Shown: piece by piece, positions 46,023-54,883 of the stretch
Position numbering within the stretch: position 1 is the first letter of the stretch
How the letters are laid out: the number at the start of each line of letters is the position of its first letter
DNA from: Collinsella aerofaciens
GTDB taxonomy: Bacteria; Actinomycetota; Coriobacteriia; Coriobacteriales; Coriobacteriaceae
NCBI RefSeq assembly: GCF_902364355.1
Contig: NZ_CABJDK010000005.1
Coordinates: forward strand, 75,605-139,604
Direction of reading: 5' to 3'
Length of the DNA: 64,000 bases
Translations under genes and position numbers: made by a program
The notes under the pieces: generated by a model
What the model was told of the DNA's origin: nothing
The model's database searches: none
The model's input: only the letters and a program-made list of their open reading frames with translations

Positions 46023-47345
46023 TTAGTCGTCCTTGTCGTCTTTCATGACAACGGTGGTCTCGGTGTGGTTGAAGGTGTCGTGCTTCTCGGTCAGGTCGAG
46101 CTCGCCGCAGTACTCGTCGGCGTGGGTGGCCTCGTTGGCCGTCTTGAGCTGGCCTACCAGTAGCACGTCTCCGATAATCACGATGATCAGCGGCGCGACG
46201 ATGTTGATGAGGATGCCCTCGATATCAAAGGCGAGGTAATCCGGATCGAAGGCGTTCTCACCCATAAAGAGAATCTGGGAGAGGATAAATCCGATCACAA
46301 AGAACAGCACCGAGGCAATAGCGAGCTTGGGCTTGGAGCAGGGGAGCTCGCCGACCAAGAGGCCGGTCTGGCCGTTCATGGCAAACAGGTAGCTCTTGCC
46401 GTTCCACGAGGTGGAGAGCATCCAGACGGGGAACAGGGCGTAGTCGCTGTCTTCCCAGGTGTAGTCGAGCTGCTTGCTTTCGACCGTGGCATCGTCGTAT
46501 TCGTCGACGACAGTCTCGCGCAGGGCCGAGATCGTGCTTTCTTCCATACGGCGCTCGGCGCGCGCCTTGCAGGTCTCGCAGTCCTCGTCGTAACGGTTGG
46601 CGATGTAGCCGGGCATATATGCGACCGAGAACGGACGCAGCGCGTCGTAGTCAAACGGCTCGATGGCGTCCATGTGGCCGTCGGGCATCTTGGACGATCC
46701 GTCGACGGGCACGCGCTTAAACGAGATATTGCCCTTGCGATAGGCATCGTAGTGGTCGGTGGTCGTGACGGTGCGGTCGGATTCCTCGGTCACGGTCTCG
46801 TTGGTCGCGTCAAAGTACACTTCGCCGTCCACGCGGGCGCCGTAGAGCCAAAACGGCACGTAGACACCTTGGACCTCGTCGATGTGGTTGCCGGTGACAA
46901 AGCTCTTGGGCAGCAAGATCTTGCCCTTGTAGTGTTCCTTGAGTGCGGCCGTGACGTCGTCGCGCCCGAGCTTAAACGGAATCACCAGGTCGGGCGAGAA
47001 GTCGCCAGAGAGCTGGCCGGGCGCCACGGCGGAGTTGCCGCAGTACGGGCAGGTGGTGACGGCGACGGTGCCGTCGGACACGAGCTCGGCGCCGCACGAC
47101 GAGCAGATGTAGCCGGCGTTTTGGGCGAGCTCCTGCACGGCATCGTCGGCAGCAGGTTTGGGAGCTGCGGCTGCGGCATCGGCTTTGGCATCTGCCTTGT
47201 CCTGGCGCTCGCGATAGAGGGCCTCGACTTCTTCGACTTCAAAGCGTGAGTCACAGTAGTCGCAGACAAGCTTTTGCTCGGCGCTGGCAAAATGCAGGGG
47301 ACCACCGCAGGCAGGGCACTGATAGTTGACGCTCTCGAAGGCCAT
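46023..47345 (-). CDS. Zinc-ribbon membrane protein (YdjG-like)
   Basis: This 440-residue protein has an N-terminal TFIIB-like zinc ribbon (YQCPACGGPLHFASAEQ, then CDYCDSRFEV). An acidic/Ala-rich linker and a second ribbon follow (YICSSCGAELVSD, TTCPYCGNSAVAPGQ at about 84-118). Next comes a beta-rich region (FWLYGARVDGEVYFDAT) and two membrane helices near 345-410. It fits the YdjG-type partner of SPFH/YdjI proteins, whose gene lies 48 bp downstream. The complex may sense or respond to envelope stress; this is inferred from context. Confidence 0.82.
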   Translation of the reverse strand: MAFESVNYQCPACGGPLHFASAEQKLVCDYCDSRFEVEEVEALYRERQDKADAKADAAAAAPKPAADDAVQELAQNAGYICSSCGAELVSDGTVAVTTCPYCGNSAVAPGQLSGDFSPDLVIPFKLGRDDVTAALKEHYKGKILLPKSFVTGNHIDEVQGVYVPFWLYGARVDGEVYFDATNETVTEESDRTVTTTDHYDAYRKGNISFKRVPVDGSSKMPDGHMDAIEPFDYDALRPFSVAYMPGYIANRYDEDCETCKARAERRMEESTISALRETVVDEYDDATVESKQLDYTWEDSDYALFPVWMLSTSWNGKSYLFAMNGQTGLLVGELPCSKPKLAIASVLFFVIGFILSQILFMGENAFDPDYLAFDIEGILINIVAPLIIVIIGDVLLVGQLKTANEATHADEYCGELDLTEKHDTFNHTETTVVMKDDKDD

Positions 47346-47369
47346 GATCGGTCCTTTCCGTGCCGGAGG

Positions 47370-48107
47370 CTATGCGCCGATGGCGCCGCCGCAGTATTCG
47401 CAGCGCCCACTGGCATCGGGAATGGTGGTGGCTCCGCAGAAGGGGCAGGTCACCGCGGTCTTGGGGGCCTTGGCGGCCACGACGCTGTCGCGCGTCTCCT
47501 GGCGCAGCTGCACCAGCGCGTCGCGGACCTCGGTTGCCTGGCGCTTGGCCTCGCGGTATTCGATGGAGCCGCGCTGATCGATGGTGGAGTCGTTCACGCG
47601 CAGGTTGATCTCGGTAAAGTACGGCGTGTTGACGTGAATGGTCAGATTAAAGTCGTAATCCAGGTCGTAGCGCGGCGGATTGTAGCTCTCGCGCTCGCCG
47701 TCCTTGGTCTCGCGATAGATTTCGGTGCGATGCTCGTCGATATCCATATCGCAGCCGAGTACCTGCGAGAACTCGATGATGTCGGGATTGGCGTCGCGCC
47801 AGCGGCTCTGCGAGGTGATGATCAGCAGGCCCGCGTCCTCATCGAGCATGATGTTGGTGCGCCCGGCAGAAAGCGTGCGCGTGGGGTTGAACGACGCCAA
47901 GCGCTCGGCATTGGCCTCGCGGTAGGCGATCTGCTCGCGGATATCGTCCGCGGTGCTGGAGCGATAGCCGTGAAAGTAGGGGGAGAGCTTGCCGGCGCAC
48001 TCTTTGCACAGGTAGCCTTCATTGATTTTTGTCTTACCTAGAAGTCCCAGCTCGGTACCGCAAATCGCGCACTCTTTCTTCTCGAACATCTTGTCAAAGA
48101 AGCCCAT
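47370..48107 (-). CDS. DUF4428-type zinc-finger protein
   Basis: This is the first gene of the SPFH operon, 245 residues. Residues 1-50 carry CAICGTELGLLGKTKINEGYLC and CKECAG, the DUF4428 four-Cys finger. A central beta-rich domain (80-200) resembles uncharacterised bacterial proteins with the same finger. The C-terminus is a rubredoxin-like ribbon, TCPFCGATTIPDASGRCEYCGG. Zinc ribbons at both ends, as in the next two genes, suggest a common assembly. Confidence 0.8.
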   Translation of the reverse strand: MGFFDKMFEKKECAICGTELGLLGKTKINEGYLCKECAGKLSPYFHGYRSSTADDIREQIAYREANAERLASFNPTRTLSAGRTNIMLDEDAGLLIITSQSRWRDANPDIIEFSQVLGCDMDIDEHRTEIYRETKDGERESYNPPRYDLDYDFNLTIHVNTPYFTEINLRVNDSTIDQRGSIEYREAKRQATEVRDALVQLRQETRDSVVAAKAPKTAVTCPFCGATTIPDASGRCEYCGGAIGA

Positions 48108-48224
48108 GGCTGCCTCCCATCAACTGGTAGCGTGTGTCACTTTTGATGATGGGGGAGTGCGCAGCCTTTCACGATACCCAGACGGCTCAACGAGTCTCCA
48201 CAACTGGGACACATGGCCCATTTT

Positions 48225-48265
48225 TCCTACTCATTGGGGACACTCTTTGTCGAATGCGGCGGCTG
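48225..48265. repeat. GGGGACA-family repeat copy
   Basis: ACTCATTGGGGACACTCTTT occurs near 48229 and is followed by TGTCGAATGCGGCGGC, related to the TTTGTCGATTCGCCGGC part of the 88-bp repeat at 5882. It is a partial copy between two operons. Confidence 0.55.
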
Positions 48266-48287
48266 CCGAATGTGGGCGCCGTTCTTG

Positions 48288-49799
48288 CTATGCCACGGTC
48301 ACGGCGATCTGGGCGTAGCGGGTGCAGGGGCGCTCGGCGCGCGTCTGCACGGTAAGCGTGAGTACGAAGCGGTCACCGGGCTGCGCGTCGGCGGGCACGA
48401 TGAAAGCGGTGTCCACCGTGCATTCTTGCCACATCGACAGATCCTGGACGCCTGCATAGCTCGATGGGTCTACGGCCACATCCCAATGTGCATCGAAGCC
48501 CTTGTCGTCGGGGTCGACGATGGTTGCCGCAAGGGCGACGCGCTCGCCGGCTGCGGCGCTGCGGTCGGCCGTGACCTCGACAACATGTGCCGGATGCGAG
48601 CAGATGGCCGGATCATGGGCGCACCATTGCGCGCGGGCGGCAAAGTTTTCCTGATAGGCACGCAGATAGGGATTGAGATTGTCGTCTGCGGGCGTGCCGA
48701 TGGAGGCAAAACCGGCGGGCGCGCTCGCATCGGGGTGTCCATCAAGAAACATGCGGCCCAGCAGCGTATCGAAGTCGCGGTCGTCGATGCCGCGCAGGCC
48801 AAACGGCAGCAGTGGAATATAGGTCATGCTGTCGCCTTCGGCCATAAAGTCGCCGCGCTCAAACTGCATCGCGGTCATGCCTTCCAGGCCCCAATCCAGG
48901 CGGGCATGCTTGCCAAACTGAAAGCGCTCAGGCTCGTTTTCGTAGACCTTACCATCGCCATAGAGCATATAGCGTGCCATGAGGGGGCCGTTGCCCTGCG
49001 TGAGATTCTGCTCGGGCCAGGGAGCCTTAAACAGCGGCAGCGTATCGGGCTGAGCTGTTTTGGCGTCGAAATAGTTGCCATACATATAGGGCGTACGCCA
49101 AAAGATGAGCTCGGGAAAGAGCTCGCGCCCATGGTCGAGCCACGAGTTGTCCTGTCCCACGCCATCGGCAACGCCCATCACGCGCACCTTCTGATAGACC
49201 TGCTGCTGCACGGCGGGCCACTCGGGCGTGGCGCGATAGCGCTCGGCAATACTCATGAGGGCGCGAACGATCGTATTCATACCACCCCAGCTGAGCAACC
49301 ATAACGTACGCGGATCATCATCCAGAATCGCCTGCGCAATTACGCGAGACCCCTCAGTTTCCTCAGTCACATCACCCTCAAAGGCAACATTTCCCACAAA
49401 GGTGCGCTCGATCATCTGGGCGGGCGTGGGAAACGGCGGCTCACCGGCAGCGGCCGCATTTGCCTGCAACTGCGGCCAAGCCTGGGCATATTCATTACTC
49501 CAGAGACTCTCAATCCAATGCTCGGGAAACGGCCGATACTCACGAAGCTCGCCGGCTAGCGGATCGGGCTCATGAGGCACAACAGCCCACTCATAAGAGC
49601 GCCGCCCTTTGGTCCGCCAATGCGAATTCACCTCGCCGAGCGTATGAACCCCATCCCCAAGAAAGTGATACTGCGAAGCCGTATACACCACAGCCTGAAC
49701 ATCAAGCAAGTTGAGATACAGAGCCAAATGAACAAGCGAGTTCATATCGTCGACTTCCATATCGGTAGTAACAATCACCCGAGTCAACTTCTGGGACAT
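48288..49799 (-). CDS. DUF1593 (nucleoside-hydrolase-like) protein
   Basis: This 503-residue protein starts MSQKLTRVIVTTDMEVDDMN; a start eight codons earlier is possible. The N-terminal domain (about 1-300) has the TTDMEVDDMNSLVHLALY metal motif reminiscent of nucleoside hydrolases, and LLSWGGMNTIVRALM. The C-terminal 100 residues form a beta-sandwich. This is the DUF1593 layout, often annotated as cellulose- or glycoside-binding but biochemically undefined. It has no signal peptide, unlike many relatives, so it probably acts in the cytoplasm. It lies downstream of the esterase on the minus strand, with a very large hairpin between them. Confidence 0.82.
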   Translation of the reverse strand: MSQKLTRVIVTTDMEVDDMNSLVHLALYLNLLDVQAVVYTASQYHFLGDGVHTLGEVNSHWRTKGRRSYEWAVVPHEPDPLAGELREYRPFPEHWIESLWSNEYAQAWPQLQANAAAAGEPPFPTPAQMIERTFVGNVAFEGDVTEETEGSRVIAQAILDDDPRTLWLLSWGGMNTIVRALMSIAERYRATPEWPAVQQQVYQKVRVMGVADGVGQDNSWLDHGRELFPELIFWRTPYMYGNYFDAKTAQPDTLPLFKAPWPEQNLTQGNGPLMARYMLYGDGKVYENEPERFQFGKHARLDWGLEGMTAMQFERGDFMAEGDSMTYIPLLPFGLRGIDDRDFDTLLGRMFLDGHPDASAPAGFASIGTPADDNLNPYLRAYQENFAARAQWCAHDPAICSHPAHVVEVTADRSAAAGERVALAATIVDPDDKGFDAHWDVAVDPSSYAGVQDLSMWQECTVDTAFIVPADAQPGDRFVLTLTVQTRAERPCTRYAQIAVTVA

Positions 49800-49927
49800 A
49801 GGAACAGCTCCAATCAAAATCAATTCAGCCAGTTACGCGCAAGGCAAGACGGGACCCATGCCCCCATCGCCACCGACCCGGCGGCCCGCTAGAAGCGGCC
49901 GGCCAGGGTCACGGCAACGTCAACGCA

Positions 49928-50050
49928 GCGGGGACCGGGGTTTAGTCTTGCAAACATTCCGCAGGGGGCATGGGCAGGCGCAGCGCGAAGCGCAAAGCGC
50001 CAGCCCATGCATGCCCGAGGACGTTTGCAAGACTAAACCCCGGTCCCCGC
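49928..50050. repeat. 123-nt hairpin with 28-bp perfect arms
   Basis: A perfect 28-bp inverted repeat (49928-49955 with 50023-50050) encloses further pairing (GCATGGGC with GCCCATGC). Total length is 123 nt. It sits between the DUF1593 gene and the esterase gene, both on the minus strand, and could end the esterase transcript or stabilise mRNA. Its arms do not match the other palindrome families. Confidence 0.8.
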
Positions 50051-50061
50051 GATGGGAGGGC

Positions 50062-51399
50062 TTAGCGGTCGACCCTGGCCGACCACTCCCAGCAGCCCAC
50101 CGGCTCGCCGTCGATGAGTACGTTGCCCCCGTCGAAGTCTTGATAACACAGGTCGTTGAATTGGTGGATCCACACGCCGTGGTTGAACGTCTTCTTGGCC
50201 GAGCCGTCGGCCTCGCGATACACGCCGGTCAGGTCCTCGACATGGCTAAAGTAGGTGAGATGCACGTTGGCGCCGGCACCGCGCAGGCGCGCGAACAGCG
50301 GCAGCACGGTCTGTTGCGGTGACACAAGCTCGTCGCCCTTGGAGTGCGTAAACCACAGCGGCGTCTTGGCGAGCGCGGCCACGTCCTCGTCCGTGGCGTT
50401 GTACCACGGGGCGCAGCAGGGAAGGCCCGCGGCGAAGAAATCGGGGTAGTCGGCGCACAGGCGCAGGGTCATAAAGCCGCCGTTGGAAAGACCGGCGACC
50501 ACGATGCGGTCGGTGTCGATGCGGTCGGCATGCTCGGCGACAAACTCGTCGATAAGCGCCTTGAGCACGGAGGAGTAGATGCTCTGGTTGGAGCGACCGA
50601 GTTGTTCGACGCCGTTGTCCATCCAAAACGTGGGCGACTGCGGCACGAGCACCCAGGCAAAGCCGCCAAAGTAGCGCTGGATCTGCGCCTGGCTAATGGC
50701 CGTCACGCGGTTGCCGATATAGGCGCGCGTAGCGCCTTCGCCCTGCGTGGCGCCCTTGCCCTCGCCGGCGCCGTGCAGATACACCACGAGCGGTGCCTTT
50801 TGGGGCACGGCCGTGGCCTCGGGCGCAAAGGGGTTGAAGCATGCCGAGTCCTCGGCCTTAAAGCTGGGCTCAAAGAAGCCGTATTCGAGCGCGATACCGT
50901 CGACGGCGGTCTTTTGCGTGTCGTTGCTCCAGCCTTTGAGCGCAGGGCAGATATCGCCACGGCAGGTGTCGAAGACCAGGCCGCAGGTGGGATCGTCGCC
51001 GTCGTTGCCGGGAAGAGCCGCGAGCTGCGTGATGTGCAACTGGTCATCGAGCATGCGCGAGCCCATGACGCCGCCTTCGATCTTTTTGGTCAGGCGCTGC
51101 TCGGCGACCTCGAGCGCCACATGGGTGCCCACGGCGAGCTTACGTCCGTTCTCGTCGCACGGATATGCGGCGAGAATGTCGATGTAACCCACGGAGGGCG
51201 CGGCATGGTCGGCGCCGCGTTCCTTGCGCATCAGAACATCGCCCGAGCGCTCGTGACGCTCTACATATATATGGAAGGTGTTCGCGTCGATGTCGTTGGC
51301 GCGCACGGTGCAGGGCAGGTCGAGTACGACCTTGCTGATCCAGGGGCCAAAGTCGCCCAAGGTGGTGACGGTTGCGTAGGTACACAATTTGAGTTCCAT
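50062..51399 (-). CDS. Esterase with N-terminal Ig-like region and alpha/beta hydrolase domain
   Basis: This 445-residue protein starts MELKLCTYATVTTLGDFGPW after GGGAGGCAGC. Residues 1-140 are beta-rich and resemble the Ig-like domain of EstA-type esterases. The hydrolase domain (about 185-430) has LVVYLHGAGEGKGA (oxyanion), VAGLSNGGFMTLRL (nucleophile Ser), HSKGDELVSPQQT (Asp) and a late His in KTFNHGVWIHQF. This resembles phospholipase/carboxylesterase or PHB-depolymerase-like esterases. It has no signal peptide. It is divergent from the PTS gene across a 490-bp control region, and is likely regulated with it. Confidence 0.83.
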   Translation of the reverse strand: MELKLCTYATVTTLGDFGPWISKVVLDLPCTVRANDIDANTFHIYVERHERSGDVLMRKERGADHAAPSVGYIDILAAYPCDENGRKLAVGTHVALEVAEQRLTKKIEGGVMGSRMLDDQLHITQLAALPGNDGDDPTCGLVFDTCRGDICPALKGWSNDTQKTAVDGIALEYGFFEPSFKAEDSACFNPFAPEATAVPQKAPLVVYLHGAGEGKGATQGEGATRAYIGNRVTAISQAQIQRYFGGFAWVLVPQSPTFWMDNGVEQLGRSNQSIYSSVLKALIDEFVAEHADRIDTDRIVVAGLSNGGFMTLRLCADYPDFFAAGLPCCAPWYNATDEDVAALAKTPLWFTHSKGDELVSPQQTVLPLFARLRGAGANVHLTYFSHVEDLTGVYREADGSAKKTFNHGVWIHQFNDLCYQDFDGGNVLIDGEPVGCWEWSARVDR

Positions 51400-51447
51400 G
51401 AGCTGCCTCCCTTGCGCCGCGAATGCCTGGCATCTGCGGCAATACAA

Positions 51448-51783
51448 ACTAAACATGTTTAGTGTAATCTAGAATTGAAGAATAACCAGATGAACTCGGT
51501 AAACGGCAAAATTGAACACGTCGTGAACTACTAAACGTATGTTTACTAGCTTCTAGCAGGGATTCTGTTGATGAGTTAACAGATCAGTGAGGTGTTCATC
51601 AAAATAAAATCCCACGTAAATGGCTATATATCAATAGAGGGTCAAAGAGACCATCTCCCGCCATTCAAATACGTTCACCCCCGATTTCCTACCGTTCACC
51701 GGACTGTAGACGGCAAAATTGCCATAAATTCGGCGCTCCGTGTAAACTAAAGCCCGTAAACGTTCAGTAAACACCTTGTTTAC
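51448..51783. promoter_or_regulatory. AT-rich divergent control region with TAAAC/GTTTA palindromes
   Basis: The 490-bp gap between the esterase and PTS genes has several palindromes with TAAAC/GTTTA arms: ACTAAACATGTTTAGT (51448-51463, perfect), CTAAACGTATGTTTAC (51531-51546, one mismatch), GTAAACACCTTGTTTAC (51767-51783, perfect arms) and GTTCAGTAAACA (51762-51773), the inverse of a box at 27870. The spacing between arms varies (2, 4, 5), so more than one regulator or half-site binding is possible. The rest of the gap shows nothing coding. Confidence 0.6.
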
Positions 51784-51889
51784 AAAAGCGTATCCAAGGG
51801 TCCGGCAACCGTAAGGGGTTATAGTCGCCGGGCCAAAGGCGTGCCTAAGCCCAAAGGGGCTGGCACACGAAGATATGGGGAGGGGTCCC

Positions 51890-53317
51890 ATGGCAGTAGA
51901 TAACAAGCAGATTGCCACCGATGTCCTCGAGCTCGTGGGCGGTGCGGAGAATGTTTCCGTTGCCACCAACTGCATGACGCGCCTGCGTCTGACGCTCAAG
52001 GATAACAGCAAGGCCGACGTGGAGAAGATCAAGAAGGTCAAGGGTGTTCTGGGTTGCCAGTTTGCCGGCAGCCAGCTCCAGGTCATCATCGGCCAGAACG
52101 TGCCCAAGGTGCTCGCCGAGTTCGTCGCCATCTCCGGTGTCAAGCAGGGTGAGGCCGTCAACGAGAACCTCGATGCTCCCAAGGAGAAGTTCGAGCTCAA
52201 GAACCTGCCCAATATCATCCTCGACTATCTGTCGGGCTCCATGACCCAGCTCATCCCGCTGCTCATGGCCGGCGGTCTGTTCCGTACCATCGCGGCCGTC
52301 CTCGGCCCCACCATGCTCGGTGTGCTCTCGGCCGACGACCCGACCTATACGTTCCTCTACACCACGCTGTACGAGGCCACGTTCACCTTTATCCCCATCT
52401 ACCTGGGTTATGCCGCGGCTAAGAAGCTCGGCGCCAGCCCGGTGCTCGGCATGCTGCTCGGTGGCGCCCTCATGGCTCCTTCCGTGGTGAGCGTCGCCAC
52501 CCAGGAGGGCGGCGGCATCATCTCCGTCTACGGCATCCAGATCGCTGCTGCCAACTATCAGCAGTCCGTCCTGCCGATCATCCTTTCGGTGCCTGTCCTC
52601 TACTTCGTCGAGAAGTTCTTTAAGAAGGTCATGCCCGACGTGCTCTCCACGGTCTTCACGCCGTTCTGCACCATGATCGTCACGATCCCCATTGCCTTCA
52701 TCGTCCTCGCTCCGATCGGCAACGAGATCGGTACGCTGATCGCCAACGCCCTCTTCGGCCTTGCTGACCTTGGCGGCATCGGCATCCTGATCGTCATGGC
52801 CGTCCTCGGCGCCTTCTGGCAGCTCTTCGTGGTCTGCGGCATGCACATGCCCGTCATCCTGCTCGCCCAGGTTCAGATCATCGCTGCCGGTTACGATCCC
52901 TTCGTCTTCGTTTCCACCAACTGCGCTATGGCCGCTGTCTGGGGCTGCGCCTTCGGTGCCTTCCTCAAGATGAAGAACCCCGACGAGAAGTCTCTCGCCA
53001 TCGGTTACGTCATCTCCGCCATCGCCGGCGGCGTCACCGAGCCCGCGCTCTTCGGCATCCTCATGCGCTTCCGTCGCACCATGTTTGGCATGTTCATCGG
53101 CGGTGCCATCGGCGCTGTGTTCTCCGGCCTCATGGGGGTTACCTACTACCTCGCAGGCGGTGCCTCCAACTTCCTGGTCTTCACCAACTACCTGCAGGGT
53201 GGCCAGATGAACACCGTCTGGGCTATCGTTGGTATGGCAATCTCCTTTGTCATCGCCGCTGCCGTCGTCTTTGTCTCCGGCTTCTCCAAGGAGGAGCTCG
53301 CCGAGATGGAGGCCTAA
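51890..53317 (+). CDS. PTS EIIBC permease, second copy
   Basis: This 475-residue sugar permease has an EIIB domain with phospho-acceptor Cys28 in TNCMTRLRLTLKD and an EIIC domain with IPLLMAGGLFRTIAAVLG and GGVTEPALFGILMRFRR. It lacks EIIA, like the PTS protein at 34357. It is a member of the glucose/beta-glucoside superfamily, but helix sequences differ clearly from the other copy, and its GC content is that of the core genome. The ATG follows GGGGAGGGG. The following apiosidase-like gene and the divergent esterase make a glycoside the likely substrate. Confidence 0.92.
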   Translation: MAVDNKQIATDVLELVGGAENVSVATNCMTRLRLTLKDNSKADVEKIKKVKGVLGCQFAGSQLQVIIGQNVPKVLAEFVAISGVKQGEAVNENLDAPKEKFELKNLPNIILDYLSGSMTQLIPLLMAGGLFRTIAAVLGPTMLGVLSADDPTYTFLYTTLYEATFTFIPIYLGYAAAKKLGASPVLGMLLGGALMAPSVVSVATQEGGGIISVYGIQIAAANYQQSVLPIILSVPVLYFVEKFFKKVMPDVLSTVFTPFCTMIVTIPIAFIVLAPIGNEIGTLIANALFGLADLGGIGILIVMAVLGAFWQLFVVCGMHMPVILLAQVQIIAAGYDPFVFVSTNCAMAAVWGCAFGAFLKMKNPDEKSLAIGYVISAIAGGVTEPALFGILMRFRRTMFGMFIGGAIGAVFSGLMGVTYYLAGGASNFLVFTNYLQGGQMNTVWAIVGMAISFVIAAAVVFVSGFSKEELAEMEA

Positions 53318-53357
53318 GGCCAAACCGTTCGGTCGCATAAGACCTCACCTACACGAC

Positions 53358-53396
53358 AGGGCCCCGTCAGGCGTAAGCCCGGCGGGGCCCTTCTTG
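53358..53396 (+). terminator. Terminator after the second PTS gene
   Basis: AGGGCCCCG (53358-53366) pairs with CGGGGCCCT (53383-53391), then TTCTTG follows. Termination may be partial, as a same-strand gene starts 130 bp on. Confidence 0.75.
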
Positions 53397-53438
53397 CAAG
53401 GTAGACTGATGGAGGCGGGTGAGATTCGCCCGCGAGGG

Positions 53439-53499
53439 TTTGCCAAGCGCCGGGGGCTTTCGCGCGGGGTTATCGCGAAAGCCCCCGGCGCTTGGCAAA
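53439..53499 (+). repeat. 26-bp perfect hairpin before the DUF4038 gene
   Basis: A perfect 26-bp inverted repeat (53439-53464 with 53474-53499) with a 9-nt loop ends 27 bases before the chosen start codon and 13 bases before the GAAAGGA ribosome-binding site. It could protect the DUF4038 mRNA after processing, or serve as a recognition element. Confidence 0.75.
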
Positions 53500-53526
53500 T
53501 CCTTTATCAAACGAAAGGACATGCAG

Positions 53527-54840
53527 ATGAGTTTGGGAAAGCTGACCGCCAACGGTCGCCAGGACGGCTTTTTGTGCGAGGGCAAACCGTTCTTCTGGTT
53601 TGCCGATACGTGCTGGAGCGCATTTACGAGCATCGCCGAGAACGACTGGGATTACTACCTGACCCGCCGTGCCGAGCAGGGCATGAACGTGCTGCAGATC
53701 AACACGTTGCCGCAGTGGGATCGCTGCTGTCCCGACCTGGGCATTTGGCCCTATGCCAGCGAGGACGGCGTGCACTTTGATTGGTCCTGCCCCAACCAGG
53801 CGTATTGGGATCGTGCCGCCGCCATGTGCCGCGCGGCCGTCGAGCACGGCATTCGTCCGGCGCTCGTGCTCATGTGGTGCAACTACGTGCCCGGTACCTG
53901 GGGTGCCAAGATCGCCGAGCGTTGCGGTGCCGAGATTATGCCGCGTGAGGAGGTTCGCGCCCACGTTGCCCGCGTCGTCGAGAACCTGGGCGAGTTCGAC
54001 CCCGTCTACGTGGTGGCGGGCGATACCGACTTTGCCGGCGACGAGGCGATCGCCTATTACGAGGACGCCCTCGACGAGGTCGTCAAGCGCGCGCCCGAGG
54101 CACTGCGCACCATGCATATCAACCGCGGTAACCGCACCATTCCGGCGCAGTATCTGGACCGTCTGGACTTTTATATGTTCCAGCCCGGCCACAACTACGA
54201 GGGCCAGCCCGAGGCATGGCGTCTGCCGCAGGACTTTATCGCCAACTATCCCAAAAAGCCGATGGTCAACTCCGAGCCTTGCTACGAGCAGATGGGTGCG
54301 TCGCGCAACGTCTACTGGCGTTTTACCGCGCAGGATTGCCGCGCGAGCGTATGGTCGTCGATTCTTGCCGGCGCCAGTGCCGGCGTGACCTATGGCGCAC
54401 ACGGCGTGTGGAACTGGCAAACATCGCGCAGCCAGGGTTCGGTCCTGGGCGAGGGCTTTGACATGCCCTTCCGCTGGCAAGAGTGCCTGCAGTTTGCGGG
54501 TGTGTGGGACTTTGGCGCGATCGAGCACGTGCTTGCCGCCCTAGGCGCTACGGCTGCCGACGATGCACTTGCCGTGGTTCCGGCGCAGGAGCTCCTCGAC
54601 GACGCGCGCGAGTCCATCCGTGTGGCGCGCGTTGGCGATCGCATCGTCGCGTACCTGCCGCGTACCACGGCGCTCAAGTTTAAGCTCGACGGCGCGCGTG
54701 GCTGGACGGCGACGGTCCTCGACATGGAGGACAAGCGCATCGCAAAGCTGCCCGTCCGTGACAACGGTGACGGCACCGTGCGCGTGGCGCAGCATCCCTT
54801 TGAGCACGACGCGCTGGTGATCCTGGCCCCCGGGCGCTAA
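53527..54840 (+). CDS. Apiosidase-like (DUF4038/GH140-type) glycoside hydrolase
   Basis: This protein has 437 residues from ATG 53527; ATG 53521 lies too near the ribosome-binding site. The N-terminal barrel has FWFADTCWSAF, EQGMNVLQINTLPQWD, VYVVAGDTDFAG, DFYMFQPGHNY and VNSEPCYEQMG, typical of DUF4038 proteins. These include GH140 enzymes that release D-apiose from plant rhamnogalacturonan II. The C-terminal beta domain (about 345-437) is the associated collagen-binding-like fold. No signal peptide is visible, so it must act on imported glycosides, probably those taken up by the PTS encoded just upstream. Catalytic acids are likely in GDTD and NSEP, from position only. Confidence 0.85.
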   Translation: MSLGKLTANGRQDGFLCEGKPFFWFADTCWSAFTSIAENDWDYYLTRRAEQGMNVLQINTLPQWDRCCPDLGIWPYASEDGVHFDWSCPNQAYWDRAAAMCRAAVEHGIRPALVLMWCNYVPGTWGAKIAERCGAEIMPREEVRAHVARVVENLGEFDPVYVVAGDTDFAGDEAIAYYEDALDEVVKRAPEALRTMHINRGNRTIPAQYLDRLDFYMFQPGHNYEGQPEAWRLPQDFIANYPKKPMVNSEPCYEQMGASRNVYWRFTAQDCRASVWSSILAGASAGVTYGAHGVWNWQTSRSQGSVLGEGFDMPFRWQECLQFAGVWDFGAIEHVLAALGATAADDALAVVPAQELLDDARESIRVARVGDRIVAYLPRTTALKFKLDGARGWTATVLDMEDKRIAKLPVRDNGDGTVRVAQHPFEHDALVILAPGR

Positions 54841-54883
54841 CGGCTCTTCTCCAACATTTACAACCCAGTCCCTTTCATTAGGC

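Noticed and set aside
53419..53526. Upstream extension of the DUF4038 protein
   Set aside because: The extension would translate through the 26-bp perfect hairpin and lacks a ribosome-binding site.
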